Origin: Sipunculus nudus
Lineage: Eukaryota > Annelida > Sipuncula > Golfingiida > Sipunculidae
Direction: 5' to 3'
Assembly (NCBI GenBank): GCA_026874595.1
Contig: CM049309.1
Coordinates: 92,030,723 to 92,094,722 of the forward strand
DNA: 64,000 nt
The notes beneath the pieces are model-generated. The model saw only the letters and a program-made list of their open reading frames with translations, had not been told where the DNA came from and made no database searches. This document shows positions 38,091 to 52,385 of the stretch, piece after piece (position 1 is the first letter of the stretch; each line of letters starts with the position of its first letter). The position numbers and the translations under genes were made by a program.

Positions 38091-41000
38091 CAGAAAAAAG
38101 GCACGATTTCGTCTAAGTTTCGTGTAGATTTGCAGTTATGATAATGTAGACTTGAACTTGGCGCTTATAGGGACTTTCCATTCTTCGTCGGGCGTCCATG
38201 CATGGACCTAATCCGCGCTTGTTGTCCACGCCAGTCTCGCCTACCGTTTCCGACAAGATTTGTATATCTGTTCGAACCAAAACATATAAGAGACACATTC
38301 GTCCCTCCTTTATTTACTTTTACATTTCACTGATTTGTGTCGATGCCAGTGAACCATAAATAGAATAATCTCGTTTGCAACTGTGTATCAATCTTTGATT
38401 AAATGTGAAAGAAAATGATAAAGAGTATTATATAATAAAAGCCTCAAACCTGTACTCACATGAAGGGTGGGTCGCTGAACTTCATAAAATCTGTTTATAC
38501 ATGTAAAGCCAGTTATTGCGTGTATATAACACATTACTTATACATTTGCGTACTGATAAACGGGATAGGTTTGATCATTTATATGAAATGAGGACTATAT
38601 GTATATATATATAGTAAATATATGTATGTTTGCGACATTTACATAATATGGACTTGTGCTATCAATATAACAATCAAGTGCATCATGTGAGTTCATATTT
38701 AAATGATCAAACTGTTCTCTAATTAGCTCAGGAAACAATGGATATAAATACCCCCCCCCCCCCTTTGCTCAATAGATAAAATAGTCCTGATGATAGAACA
38801 TGCAAATATTCAACACGCATCGACTATGTGTAGACTTTAAATATATACGAAAACGTAATGATTCGCATTTCCATATTTTCTTATGAATTTAGAAGCGTAG
38901 TCCGCGATATAGCTGCAAGTACCCACATGTCAAGAATGTGTGAGCGCTCATTTTTGAGCGGGCGGTGTCGTGTGTAGTCGGATCTGTATAGAGATTTTGA
39001 TGGACTCGGATGAGTTTTTATCAGCTTACGTTCCCTTTACCAGCAAGGCTCAAAGATCAGAGAAATGGCCAGGCACTTTTATTAAAAGTGGTATCTTTGA
39101 AATAGTGGAATGTGCGAGTTAACACGTCGGGGTCTGGGTGGAACAGAAGCCAAGGTCTCGGTGTCAGAGGGCAGCGGTATCAGCCCGTACAAGATAGACC
39201 CGCAAATATCAGACGGGCGGCTGCAGCCTCTCAGAGGGCGTTCTGGCACTGCCCTATGTCGGCTTATGAAATATTCAGCGGATTCGCTTATTATATATAA
39301 TTTGTATATGTGTCTTTTTTGAGTGTGATACTTTTGCCCTCTGTGACCGTAACTGGGGCTTCCTCAGTCAGGTCAGACGAGACGGTTTATTGTCAGCAAG
39401 TGTTACGTTCACTAAGAGACCTGTATCACAGCTGGTCCCACAGATCTGTCCTGTCCTAATCTAAAAATGCTGGCACCAATCATCCAGGCTCTATCTGATA
39501 AAAAAACCCCATGGAAGAAGGTCAACCAAATGTTATAATGTCAAGGATATATATTGGGATAGATAGACGGACACCATACATTCATAGATGGCGGAAAAGG
39601 GGAATTTTAATAAGTTGCATTATGCATTTAAAATGCATTACATTTAAAACATAATTAATTCATTAATAAATCAAATAATAATATAAACATGTAATATATA
39701 TTATTTAAATATATATATATATTAATTAAAAAGATATTAGCGTGTGGATATCTTCTCTGTTTTTTTTCAGTAGCCTCAAAATATCGGTCATTATTACAAC
39801 TATAATACAGTTTTCAATATACGACCACCTGAATCTTCGAGTCATTTGCGTTTTCTACTTGAGGGCGTATTGTTTCATGTAATATTTTATATAGTTATGC
39901 TAAGGTCCATGAACATGTCCTTGAATATGTACCGCTAATCATACAGATGTTGTACTGCTCCTCTACACCAGGACCCCAGTACTGATGACTCATCACTCTG
40001 TATAACTAGGAAGGACTTTGAAGTGTCTTAGCCGAGTAAGTGACGCTGATGTAACAATGAGTGATTCTTTCTGTTACAGGCTCTGGGTGGTCCAATACGT
40101 GTGATGTTTGTGTTCTCTAGAAACATTTCGCTTTTTGTTTTCAATAAACATGGCTCATGTAAAAGCGTGAATTAAAATTCCACCACGTTCCTCTGCCGGG
40201 CTTAAGTTTACCACTTGTTAAAACTTAGCAGCCTGCACTGCCCTCAAAGACCCTTAGACTATGTCTAACCGTATCACAGTCTATCACATAGGGGCAATGC
40301 AACAGGATATGCAGCAATCAGTGAGTCTCGGCGGTCCTGACCCATTAGGGGCGTGCTTGTTTTACTACATTCAATGGAAGATTGCATGCAGCATGTTCCA
40401 AGTGTCCTTTGATTTGGGCTCGAGTTTCTCCGCCAAGTCTGACAGGAGCATTTGATCTTTTAACAATGCCTCTCTCTCTTGGCCGAGACCTCGTATGGAA
40501 TCTTGATATGGCATGATTCTGTTCCCCCGCTTCGTCCACTATTGTTTTATCATTGCGCCCTGCAGTCAACATGTATACACTATACAGGCTTACTTTAAAT
40601 TAACTAGAACTATCAAGAACTATCGATATATTTAATGATACATCTAATTATATGAAATAAAGATGTTCATTTTATGACGTTCAATAGTAAATAAGACAAC
40701 TTATCTGGAGATGTATATACTTTAGGATACACATTAACAAATACCTTTCGCTATTCTAAATGCTGTGAATGTTTTTCTTTTGGAAATTTATATACAAATG
40801 AAATATCTGAGCACGTGAAAAAAGCTCCCAATGCGCGCAATTGTTTTTAAACGGTCACTCTCAGGGCTTTTTTAGGATGTTATTGTCCCTTTCTTAAATC
40901 AAAACGTAAATTTTTCTAATGATGGGAGTACAATGTCTCCTTGTTTAATGATTCAAAGGTCAAACATCTTCAGAGTTTATGGCCACATTAAAGATTTACA

Positions 41001-44000
41001 TGCAAGGCGAGTTTAATCAGTGTTTATCCCGATGAAATTAAAAATATTCAAAGTCTTTACCGCAGTGTAAAGAAACAACAGAAATCCACCACAATAGCTA
41101 CAGATAATTTCTCTACACAAACAATTTAGTTGGTAATACACTAACGAAAATATTCAGTGTTGTTGTATTACCGCGGTTTTCAAAAGGCGCAAAAGGGAAA
41201 TATCTGTCAGCGGCTAGGTTTTGATGGCACAGAAAGCGGTAACACTACCTGCTGGGTAACTAAAGCACCGCCTGGATTCTACAGTCACGTCTGAGCCATG
41301 GTTAAACTTCCAGAAAAAAAAATAAAGACAACACTGCCGCTAGCTCCCTGCATGTTGTATTCATAAAACCATGGTCTTATTGCTTGTAAGGAAAAAGTTA
41401 ATACCGTCCCCCAGGGGATATATATAAGATGAAAAAATAACACACTGATACCTCTGGAAGTTTTACATTTATTTCATTACTAGTAAAATCGTTTGTCTTA
41501 CCACATATATACCAATAGTCTTCAATACAAGTACATTGTCGAGAGAATAAGACCTTTATACAAGAGACAGGTCAGAATTATCTTTAAGACTGGCTACATG
41601 TAAAATAATAAATACTTGTAGGTACACACTTAACTGAAATTTACTTGTAAACAAAACTAGCACAATAAAATAAAACGCCAGGAAAAAGATAACACTTACA
41701 CTAAACATACACACATATATAGGGCCGTATTATCTTTTTATATTGATAATATTGTCTGCTTCTTTTCAGTATGCAACCAGAATGTACGGAAATGGTGAAA
41801 CTCTTAAAATTGTGACTATTAATGACTGATATATATTGCAAATGAATCTTTTATAAGAATGACTCTTAAACCAAGATTCTAAAACTGCTATACACTGCAT
41901 ACAACTTTTTTTCTCTTTTATCAATAATGACCTTTCTTTAAAGATGATTTTTACGATGATTTTTAGACACTGAGGGAGGTACATTTATTAAGAAGTATGA
42001 GACACTTTTTCGTGACGTGACTTAGCATTTCCCTCAAAGCGGTTCTCATAAGGATTGGGGGACGCTCAAGTCACTCATAAGGATTGTTTGAGCTAGAATG
42101 ATGGACATGCCCTGGAGCGCCTAATTTATTCATTGGCCTGGCTTTCTACAGACTAGAGATGACTAAAAACGTTTATTCAAAACAAGATTAAGAAGGGAGT
42201 ACTTCCATTACTGAGAGTAAAGTCAGTACAGGATTTTAAAACCTCACCGGTAGACAGATAATACTAATGGAGTGGTCACAGAGTTGATCCCTCACCCAAA
42301 ACCTGACATTTTAGAATAAATGCTATTTCCCTAAAGGATACACACAGCCAAATGGATATTGGAAATTGGAAATAGGTGGTCCTTGCTAGAAAAGCAATCA
42401 TCTTTTGCCGAACGATGGGTGAAAATTTCGAGGCCGCGTACGTATAATTGGATGTAGACGAAGACATTTGAAAATGCCCAGGTGACAGCTTGTCTGTCAC
42501 AAAATGTCGGTAATGACCACTATGAGAGATTGGATCTGACACTTTCATTTGCTGTTCCACGGCGCAGCCCTTCAGGTCTGTCCATGTTCTGTCCATCCAG
42601 CACCTCAACAAGGGCCCTCAGGAAGTCATGTCGTATGCATTTGATCTGATATAAGCCCTGCATCATGTCCAGACAAATGTCCTTGAGTATAGGGACTTTC
42701 AGTCCATCTGTAAAACACGTGACTGTGCATGGTATAAATGGCTGGAGACTATAACATTATACACAAAGAACTACTAAACACAGTGATCGACGGTATGGAA
42801 GTGTTACCGTAAGAGGACATTGTTGTTGCGTACAACTGCTGTCTTTTAACAGGATTCGGCAAACTGGATCATTCATCTGTGATCTCCAGGAAAACGTATT
42901 TGTCTCGGGAAAACGCAGTGAAAAACCAAATGTGGTATTTTTTTCAAATCATTCAGATATTCTTTTTTTGTTGAGAGAGAAAGAGAAACTTCTACCGGCA
43001 CACCTGGTCGAGGAGTAATTGATACACAGTCAAACATTTAATTAAGGAACATTTTAACTTATATTGGCCATAACAGTAATGGTATAATTAAAAAGTACAG
43101 GTTTATTACGCACTTAAACATTTCATAACTCATGACTACAACCAGCATTCGGAAACAAATATAGCAGGTACCATACATTCAACAATTTTATTTAATGATA
43201 CACTAATAGACCAATATGTTATCACAGGAAGATTAACGTTGTTGCTCATAGGAGCTTTCAGGGGCATTTGAAAGAACATCAACAAGGGTCCAATGTGTGT
43301 GAGTGATCGGTCTCACAGAATGAACTTAGGTTGAACTTGGGTTGATGAGCGATTCAAGTTCATTAAATATTTCCAAGAAGTATCTATAAAAAAAACCAAG
43401 GCCTTTTACCTCTAATAACTCCTAATATACGGCCTGCATGTACAGAGAGTCAGTTCTGATATTTGATTATCATTTAGATGCAAGTCTGTCGGAAAAAGGG
43501 CGGTCCACGCTAACACGAGGTTTCATACCACCCAGTGGTTGTGTCACTGCCGTACGAGGAGACCGACATCACACTGCTCGTACAATGCCAAAGCTTCATG
43601 CACTGATTATATATAAAAGACCCGCCACTCCGTCATCCTACATCCAGACAACAGGACATTTTGTTTATTTCAGCTAAAGAAAGTATTTATGACCCTCACC
43701 GCAAAAGATTTTGTAAAGGCAATGCATTAATAAACAAAGATGGCAGCTTCATTCATCATCACCGTACAATTACGTCAGAAGCGGTACCCAGCATCCCAGG
43801 CCAATTTACTTTTCACAACACACACAAATATATATTATATATATATATATATATAAATATAAATTAACGACCTACGTGTGTGCCATGTGTTACTTCATAC
43901 TTCAGCGCTTCTATCTTCTAACTACGTATAGAAAACACAATGGTGGAAATGCGGTCATTATATTATGACAGCGTCATCATTATATAACAGGGTCTTCGGT

Positions 44001-46331
44001 TATAGAGCTTTATAATTATGCCCTTACATTATAAGTGTTGTGACAGATGCCAGGATCAGGATGTAAGCAGTAAGACAGTCCGTCCATTTCTGTGGAGTGG
44101 TTTTTGCTGCCAATGTGTTTTGCTCGTTTGCCCGGAGAAAGCACTACCATATGACATTTGATTACGCGAGTTGATTCATCATTTTGTATCTAAATAGCCG
44201 GGGTCTATTTGTTATACCAGATGTGTTTGTGCTTGCTGTTTAGTAGCTGTGCTGTACAAAACCAGCCACAGGATTAATCATGCCCAAGTTATCAAGGTGC
44301 TACACGGTTTACTTAAGATTATATTTGAGAAATAGACAGTCACGTGGCCGTCCGACCTGCACTCGAGCCGCATGGCACGGCCATGTCGGGGTTTGTAACA
44401 TTATAAGGGGAGGGGTCCATGATTTCAAGTGGTTAGACACCCTGTTACAACACCGACGTCTAAGTTTTTACCCGGTGCGAGGTTGAACGCTTGTTTAGCT
44501 GATCAGATGTCTCAATACAAGTTCTGATTTCTCTCTCACTCAGTCACGTATATAAAGCTCATCAGATAACCTCAACCTGCTGTCACGTGTCACTGGATGT
44601 CACTCAATGCGAGCAAGACTCGGAGAGAATAAACACGTTCCTTATTCAGCGTCCTGCCAGAAATATACCTATTTCATCAAAGTGTTACTGCTTATGGCCC
44701 AAATAAATTGTTTGTGGTTTATGCCGAGTTGTTTATAGATTATCTTCACACTTCGGCTCACCCTGGCTTCCACCAGAGGTCATTTCTACTCGTACTCTTA
44801 ATTGTGGGTACGATTCTGCAGTGACTCAGAGTGACTTCGACTGTTTCGTGAAATATACTGGTACCTGCATTTATTAACTTTATAGTCTGGTCCCATCTCA
44901 CTTCGGCTCAAACAGGCAAAATGGAAAAAAACTGTACTGCACTGTGTCTAATGAATGGAGCTTCCGATGACACAGATTATCAGGTACCGAGAGATTGTTA
45001 TTCGGTTCGTTCGGGAAACCATACAATGTAATAACTCAGAAACACGAATATTTCCGTATAAGGACAGTCTGGGTTTATAAAGACTTAATATACCGCATGT
45101 ATTTTTTTCATTTTTCAACAGAATATCATTTATATTTTTAGACTTAAATTACAGCAATATGTCATTTTTTCTTATTTGGAAGCTTATTCTGTATTCTAAT
45201 TATGTAATTGAGAAACAGCTATCATCATGTTTATGAAACCTACAAAGTGTAACGAGGTTAAACCACAAAGTTCTTCAAGAATAAGGCTAATTTCCCAACA
45301 ATTGGTCCCAGTTTGAAAACAAATTCATTCAAAAGCACCAACTTAAAATACTCGAATTGTCCTGATACTCCCCTGAAGTTCTCCTTTATTTTGATCTGCA
45401 TGGGACAGCTTTATCTTCAGCATTGGCACCTGTGGTCCCTTCTTCTTAGCCCTTAGTGTTACAGGTCATGCCTGTCGAGCAGCTGAGGGTCATGACCCAT
45501 GGGTCACTTGTTTCATGTTTCACTTTAATGCCACATCAAGAAAACCTGCATGGTTCTTTTCCACATAGGCGTACTTTCAAGGACCACAGTAATCGGTTCC
45601 TTGGCTAGTTTACTTGGCTAGTGCAGATGGGGGGGGGGGGGGGGCTTTCAAAATATGTTGCCTTATTGCCATTCAAAAAAACTATCATAGCAGCATCATA
45701 TTATTGTCATGTGATGGTTGGAGTGACGTGTATCTGAAACTGATCAAAATTAATTATGCTGATGCGTGTCAGGATCCACCCACTGTAGGCTCATGTGAAT
45801 TTGATCGAGATAAATGTCGTCATACCACGTGACCCCCGAATCCGGAAGTAATACTGTCCTGATGCCATGTACGATAAGGTCAACTTATATTAACGTCATC
45901 CAGTTTATTCTCATTTTGCCTTATGAGCATGCCATTTGCACATGCCATTTGCACAATCTGTATATGGTATTATTCAGTGTTTTATTAATGGTGTAACTGA
46001 AGCAAAGCATGAAGAATAAAGCACGATATATATATATGTGATTAAGCCAAATATAATTTATTTTTCAATATATCCTCCGAATTAGGAGGAAATGTTTCCC
46101 TGAAAGTTTGCAAGTTGGGTTTTCTGTGTTATTTTGAGTGTTTGTTTGTTGCATTGTGCATGTGTAACTAAACACAGATTCAGCAGAGATTTTTCAGATT
46201 CGATGGGTTGTAGTAAATCATGGAAGAGAATCCATAATTTATATGCCTGATCCGGATCCGGTTCCAGAATCTTTGTTTTTTTAATCAAAACCAAAACTTT
46301 ATGTATCACGTGTTACTATCTGGGATTTTAA
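38091..46331. other. Intron 2, long stretch without recognised genes
   Basis: About 8.2 kb in which I recognise no domain-coding frame, RNA gene or well-defined element. Minor features are a C run at about 38751-38763, a G run at about 45629-45644 and a short (TA)n at about 43832-43854. Confidence 0.4.
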
Positions 46332-46513
46332 GGGTTTTTTTTTTTCTTTAACTTCTCTCTCCCGGGGTTGTCTCAGAGCATCTTTTATTCCATACATCTC
46401 ATTTCATCATCGACATCGCCCGAGAAAAGTTTAATATTATAACATAGTAAAACATAATCTGCAAACAATCACGTTAAATCTAATAATTATTTTAACATTA
46501 TTGCATGATCAAA

Positions 46514-47557
46514 TTAAGCCTGGTTGGATAATTTTCCATTTTTGTACATGTTTATCGAGTTTGTTCCTTTTTCTGCTACCCTTCTTTCCAACAGTTCAAT
46601 ACATTTTACTTTCCTAAGAAACTTATTTAATGATGGAGCATCAAATTTTTCTCTGTCAGAAAATACCACCAATTTAAAAATTAACAATATAGTGTCAATA
46701 AGAGGCTTATGTTGGGCATCTTTGCTAATTCCCATGTAGATTATGCATGTGTTCAATAGTGGTAGATTTAATCCATAGTTACAGGCCCATTCTTTTATCT
46801 TACAATGAAAATTTACGCTGACTATATACATTCACAAAACAAATGCATGACCGATTCACGTTCTACAAAACAATAAGAACATCCGTTGTTGTCGGCTATT
46901 CTCCAGATGTAGAGTTTTGCCTTTACATTTTAAAAGTTATGCAGTATTCTATACTGGAACTGGCGCAAATACATATCCATTGTTGTTGTGTTAATATGCG
47001 CAGCTGCATCAGTCCAAGAAAAAACTATTCCCAAGTACACTTTGGAGATAAGATTTGAAAGAGGTTCACATACTTTCTTTTTTATCATTTCATCATATAT
47101 ATATCTAAACTTAATGTTTCTAATGTCTAACCAGTTTTCTCCCAGTGGCATAACTATACGGCCTCTGGTGATGGCATAAAAATCAACTGGTTCTTTTTTG
47201 CCGGTAAGTGTTTTTTTCCAGTTCTGAGGTATAGCTTGTTGAATAGACAACCAGTGAATAAATTGTGTTTTATAAGCTTTACATTCTCCTGGCAACAGTT
47301 CTATCAGACCTTTCTTACACCCGTTGCTATGATATAATTGAAATACATACTTTATTCCAAGGTCATGCAAGTATTTGTTAAAGATTGTCTTCTCCCCAAC
47401 TAATATAAGTCTGATATTCCATATTGTTTGCAACCCTACACTCAAGGCGCTGGCAGGTATACTTGAGGTAAATGTTGCCCATGATTCGAGACAATCTATA
47501 TAAAATCCTGGTAGCTTTTTCAATAATGTGCGTGTTTCAAAATTTGCATGGATATTT
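46514..47557 (-). pseudogene. LINE ORF2 C-terminal region with Cys/His motif
   Basis: A frame from 47523 to 46930 carries the poorly conserved post-RT region. It ends in a nonsense codon, and the same frame continues into a CSYC...HLFCEC motif (about 46830-46885), the zinc-knuckle-like C-terminus typical of L1-group ORF2. A further frame change leads into the last segment (46831-46514). This is consistent with a nearly complete but decayed 3' half. Confidence 0.75.
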
Positions 47558-47559
47558 TC

Positions 47560-49470
47560 AATTCCACCAATATTTTTTAAAATAGAAGTTTGGTATCACC
47601 GTACATTTTAAATTTGGTACAGTTTTTATCCTTATTATCCACATAATCCTCTGGCTTTCTAACACACAATCTATATATGGCAGTGTTATTCCGCCGTTTT
47701 CAGTACCGCTTATAAGGACCTCATACTTAATCTTTGGTTTTCTACCATACCAAATAAAATCCACCATGCAATTTTTAACCTGTTTGACAAAATCTTTCGG
47801 CGGTTCTGGGATATTCATGACATACAGTGGCTTTGAGATACACAAACATTTTAACACGGTATTTCTCCCGTATATAGTCAAATTTCTAGACTTCCAAAGA
47901 TTCAATACATTCCTCATATTATTATATACATTTGTAAAGTTCAACTGGTTGCCTTAATCAATATTATATGTTTACCAAATCCCTAAGATCTTAATCGCAT
48001 CTTTATGTAAATTGGTCCATTTAAAATCTCTTGTATAAATTGGACTTGCGTTCATCCTTCCAATATAAGCTGCTTCACACTTATTTGAATTTATTCCAAT
48101 TGACGAACCTTTAGCAAACTTGTCAAGTATATCTTTGATTTCTAACATAGAAGCGAGGTCCTTCAGGAAAAAAGTAGTATCGTCAGCGAAGAGACATTGT
48201 TTAATTTCAGTTTCATTTATATTAAATCCAGAAACGCGAACACATAATGCAAGGACCTCTATCACAAGCAGGAATAAATACGGTGCCAAAGGATCCCCCT
48301 GCCTTGTTCCTCTCTCCAATTTAAAATATCCTGTAGTGTATCCATTATTTATAATGCAGCTTTCAAGATTGTTGTGTAGCAATTTAATCCATGTGAGAAA
48401 ATTTTGGCCAAAACCAAATTTTTCCAGTGTGGCAAAAAGAAAACTATGATCTATGGAATCAAATGCTGCGGCAAAATCGACTGCTAACATAATGGCGCTT
48501 TTGTTTTCAAATTTAGAATATTCTATAATATCACTTATCAACCGATTTGAATGTGATATTCGCCGACCTTTAATAAAAGCTGTCTGGTCATTACCAATTA
48601 ACTGTGAAATGACTTTTTTTAATCTTTCTACTAGTATTTTACTTCAAACCTTTACGTCAACATTCAATGAACTTATTGGTCTCCACGACGATAAATATCT
48701 AGTATCCTTACCAGGCTTTTCGATAAGTGTTATGACAGCTTGTCGCTGACTTGTCGTTAATTCCCCTTCTGTGAAGCATTTATTTAAGCATAGGACAAGA
48801 TCATCACACAAAATATCAAAAAGGATCAAGTAGAATTCTTTTGGTAAGCCATCATTCCCTGGTGTTTTATTACTTTTCATTCCTTTCAAAACTCTTAATA
48901 TTTCATCTTTACTTATTTTACCATCACAGTTACATATTTCTGTCTGAGATAAGAAGGAAAAGATATATTAGAAAGAAATTTATCATGGTCAGTATAAGAA
49001 ACCAATTTCCTAGTATATTTTTCTTCATATGAGAGTTTTATGTGAGACATTATCTCTTTTTGGTCTGTCAATTCTTTTTCGTCGCTGATTAGTTTGTATA
49101 TTGTTGATTTTGATTTGTTTCTCTTCTCCATGTTAAGAAAAAGTTTTGAAGATCTTTCACCCTCCTCAAACCATTGAACTCTAGATCGTACAATCTGGCC
49201 TTGTGTTAAATGTTCATAATACTGTTCCAATTCACTCTTTAGTATGTCATATTCTTCCATGTTGACTGGCTTCATTGAGGATAAATTTTGTTCCGCCTGT
49301 GCAAGTTTTTTCTCAAGATTTTGGATATTTTCACGATCTTTGTTTCGTTTTTGCTTTGAGAAGCGTATAGAGATCTCTTTAATTTTAAATTTAAGATACT
49401 CCCACCAAGCCTTTTCATCCATTTGACCTTTATGTGTTATTTTTAACTGATTAATATTTTCTATTATACA
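47560..49470 (-). pseudogene. LINE ORF2 linker and reverse transcriptase domain
   Basis: A coiled, charged linker (KQKRNKDRENIQNLEKK) precedes the RT. RT motifs in order: TPGNDGLPKEFY, SSWRPISSLNVD, AVDFAAAFDSID (motif A, catalytic Asp), RQGDPLAPYLF (motif B) and FADD (motif C, the YADD equivalent). Defects: a frameshift near 48950, a nonsense codon at about 48644 after NVDVKV, and a compensated pair of indels near 47950-47980 after KILGIW. The residues expected of an active RT are present but the frame is broken. Confidence 0.88.
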
Positions 49471-50265
49471 TTATTTGTATTCGTTATCTTTTAGCAGAGA
49501 TATATTCAACTTCCAATGCGAGGGACCATGTTCATAATTCAGTACAGTGTTAACTGTGCATATAACTGCAGAATGATCAGTTTGAATCGCAGGTATAATT
49601 TCTATATCTTTTATATGGGCATTCAGAGAACCTGCGACAAATATATAATCAAGTCGCCTTTGTCTAACTGGATTTTTCGATCGCCATGTATATTGATATA
49701 TATCCGGGTTTTGCAACCTCCACAGGTCAACTAAATCATACTCACACAGAATAGATCTTAGCATGTTTGATGAAGTAAGTGACCTTTTGACATTCCCAGT
49801 GTCTGTGTCAAATTTTGACAAACATAAGTTTAGATCACCTCCCCAGATTATCTGTGTTTCAGAATCCATGTTTAGGTTTTTTAATAAGTTTGAAAAATCA
49901 GTTAAGAACGATACACGTTCTGTTTTAGTTTTAGGAGCGTATGTGTTAATCAAAATATAATGATTACCCTGAACCACAGCTTTCAAAATTAAATAACGAC
50001 CATTAGCATCAGCATGCTTATACAATTCTTTAAACTGTAAATTTTCACCCACCATATTAACAACACCCCTTGCATTATTAGTTCCATGAGAAAAATAAAT
50101 TGAACCAGACCATTCTTTTTGCCAACACTCCTCTACATGTGTTGTACAATGGGCTTCTTGTAGGAAAATAATACTCTCAGACCCACCTCTATTCGACAAC
50201 CAACTGTTGATTTCTAGTCTTTTCTTTTTTCTACCCAAACCTCTTACATTTAATGTAATATTGAA
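49471..50265 (-). pseudogene. LINE ORF2 endonuclease (APE-type) domain
   Basis: Begins ITLNVRGLG and is uninterrupted to a stop at 49471-49473. Catalytic-type motifs of the exonuclease-endonuclease-phosphatase fold appear in order: the Asn of LNVRG, Glu in FLQEAH, Tyr in INTYAP, Asp/Asn in GGDLNL and the final DH in TDHSAV. The domain, which nicks target DNA in L1-type retrotransposition, looks intact by itself. The reading frame continues in the same phase beyond the stop into the linker (from 49470), so the interruption is a single nonsense change. Length is about 265 codons, normal for the family. Confidence 0.88.
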
Positions 50266-50267
50266 AA

Positions 50268-50452
50268 TTTACCTGTGGCTATTATTTTCATGTATGATAA
50301 ATGTTATAGGGAAAGCACCATCATAGATTTTCACAAACCTTAGTCTTTCCATAACCTGATTGTCAAGAACATCATGATCTCAATTCGATGCGATCTCAAT
50401 TCCATCCACTCTAATGTGAAATATTTCTTTAGCAAGTCTCTCAGTCAAATGA
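50268..50452 (-). pseudogene. LINE ORF1 C-terminal remnant
   Basis: About 60 codons read in one frame just upstream of ORF2 with one internal stop (after EIASN) and a terminal stop after HENNSHR, immediately before the endonuclease frame begins. The tight ORF1-ORF2 junction is typical of L1-group elements. The fragment is too short to assign an ORF1 type. Confidence 0.45.
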
Positions 50453-51826
50453 AAAATAAAAATCAAAACCAGCGCAAAACGTGCACATAGCATAGCAAGT
50501 ACAATGTAAATTGTATTTATAAGCTAGTTAAGTATATATATATATTTGGCGCTATTCGAGTGGCTTATGCTGTTAACTCGCTAAATATATTGCTGGATTG
50601 GATTATATAAGGGTTATAAAAAAGAAAAGTAAAGCTATTCTCTATTCAAGTGTGAAGATTGGCACAAGTATATATATTTTTATTGTTCGGCCAACTGAAT
50701 GCCCTTAGTTTCGTAACACATAAGTTATAACGTTTTATATCTAGTTAATATGCATATTGTTCAATATTGTATTTGCATATATTTTTGTTGATCCAATTGT
50801 TGTTCTAGTTTCAACAGCAGATTTAGAATATTACTGTGTTAGTGTATTACCTAACTGTAGATTATACCTTTGCTTTAAAAATGTTATTGACTCAAATTTT
50901 ATATTAATTATAAATACAGGGCAGTGACTAAACGATATTCTCAAATAATCAATCCTAAAATAAAGCAAATTTAAGCAACACAGGATTCTCTTTTTACGCA
51001 GGTCTCTAATAAATATCTCTCTATAAGTGATATCAGAAAAATTGAACAGTAACACGGATTTCAATCCGTTGAATCTGTAAGTGTTTAATGTTCAGGACTA
51101 CCAACAAGGTTAATCGGAAGTCGTCTTCTGTTATTTCATTTACACTCCTCCTACTCGGACAAACACTGCAAGAACGCTCAAAGCATGATCCGCAATAAAT
51201 GTGAAGTTAGGGCGCGCTCTCCATCACTGAAGCTGATGTTTACAGCAATAACGGGATATACCCGGTCATGTTTGTGACGATGCCTGCGGTGAGATAATGA
51301 TCATTTACTGGTGAATCAGATGATTGAGAGTAATAGTGGTTTATTTCAGTGCATAAAGAGAGAAAGTATAAAACTCCGAGCGGCTCATGCTGATCCTTAT
51401 GGGACCGTCAGATGATGACGTTGTTATATCATACAGAAGAAGGCTGCATGTGTGTCAGTTTTATTTATAGCGAAATTAAAAGAGCTGCGTATTTAATCAT
51501 CTCAACATTTGTGTGTTGTATCATGACATGTTAGATAATACATAGATATATTGTATATGATTCACGGATATGTTCATGGGATATCCTCATAATATAACAA
51601 CTTAATTACAAATGTTATTTCACTGAAAATCCATGCATAATGTTTGTTTTATACCGAAAGATGACACTTTTACGTTCTCTATATTACCAAACGTGTCCTA
51701 GTCAACTCGCGCAAGGACAAAACGTCAGGATAAACAATGATAATGTAAATGTCACAGAACATATCACAGGACAAAAAAAAAGTCAAATGAAAATGCGATA
51801 TATATGCATCTTACACTTGTAGATAT
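50453..51826. other. Intron 2 spacer, nothing recognised
   Basis: AT-rich sequence beyond the LINE truncation point, with no gene or repeat recognised. Confidence 0.4.
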
Positions 51827-52385
51827 GGTGGCTGCGGTGACTGATTTAGGATTCAGAAATAAATCTCGAGTCTTTATTTCGAGATCTTGAAAACTTTTTT
51901 TCGAGATCATTTATTTCGAGATCTTAAGATAATTAATCTCAAGATCTCAAAAAAATGTTCATCCCATTTTTAGCAAAAAAATACTTATACTAAGAATTTT
52001 AAAAAATTAATATATGTCTCAATGACTAGCAGTTATAATTTAAAGTCTGGTATCATTTGACAGACGCCGGACAAAGATTCCTATAACTAATGTCAAGGTT
52101 ACCTCAAGTCAACTGATCTAATTATAAATTTTTCAAATGGAAGAATAAATTATTCAAATCATCTCGGTCACAGTTCATCATGATTTTCTTTCTATTATCT
52201 TCTCTATTTCTGTCTTATAAACAACTGATTTTGGTAGAACCCAAACGAGATCAGTATGACTGACCCCGTTTGTGTTATTCTCGATAACTTTCACCTATAA
52301 TTTATATCGAGATCAGGAGATGATTTGTTTCTAGATCTCAGAATAATACTCAAGAACCCATTGTGCATTACAGCAACCACATTTT
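51827..52385. mobile_element. MITE-like element rich in GAGATC palindromes
   Basis: The left end GGTGGCTGCGGTGACTGA and the right end in reverse complement (GTGGTTGCTGTAATGCA) are imperfect terminal inverted repeats. Just inside the left end are several TTATTTCGAGATCTT-type words in both orientations (51870-51950), and TATCGAGATCAGGAGATGA plus TAGATCTCAG lie near the right end. There is no coding frame. The boundaries and element type are inferred from the inverted ends. Confidence 0.5.

Larger units (their letters stand above)
46332..50452 (-). mobile_element. L1/Tx1-like LINE, 5'-truncated and inactivated
   Basis: Reading leftwards: the last ~60 codons of a probable ORF1, an ORF2 with apurinic-type endonuclease, linker, reverse transcriptase and a C-terminal Cys/His motif, a short 3' UTR, and an A-rich tail (complement of the T-run at 46332-46345). 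The order endonuclease then reverse transcriptase and the RT motif wording match the L1/Tx1 group. In-frame stops and frameshifts interrupt ORF2 in several places, so the copy cannot encode an active enzyme. Coding resemblance stops at about 50452, consistent with 5' truncation. It lies antisense to the HYR-sushi gene in intron 2. No clear target-site duplication was found. Confidence 0.88.

Noticed and set aside
46082-46309. 75-codon minus-strand frame beyond the LINE A-rich tail as part of the LINE
   Set aside because: It lies past the A-rich 3' tail at 46332-46345 and shows no LINE motif.
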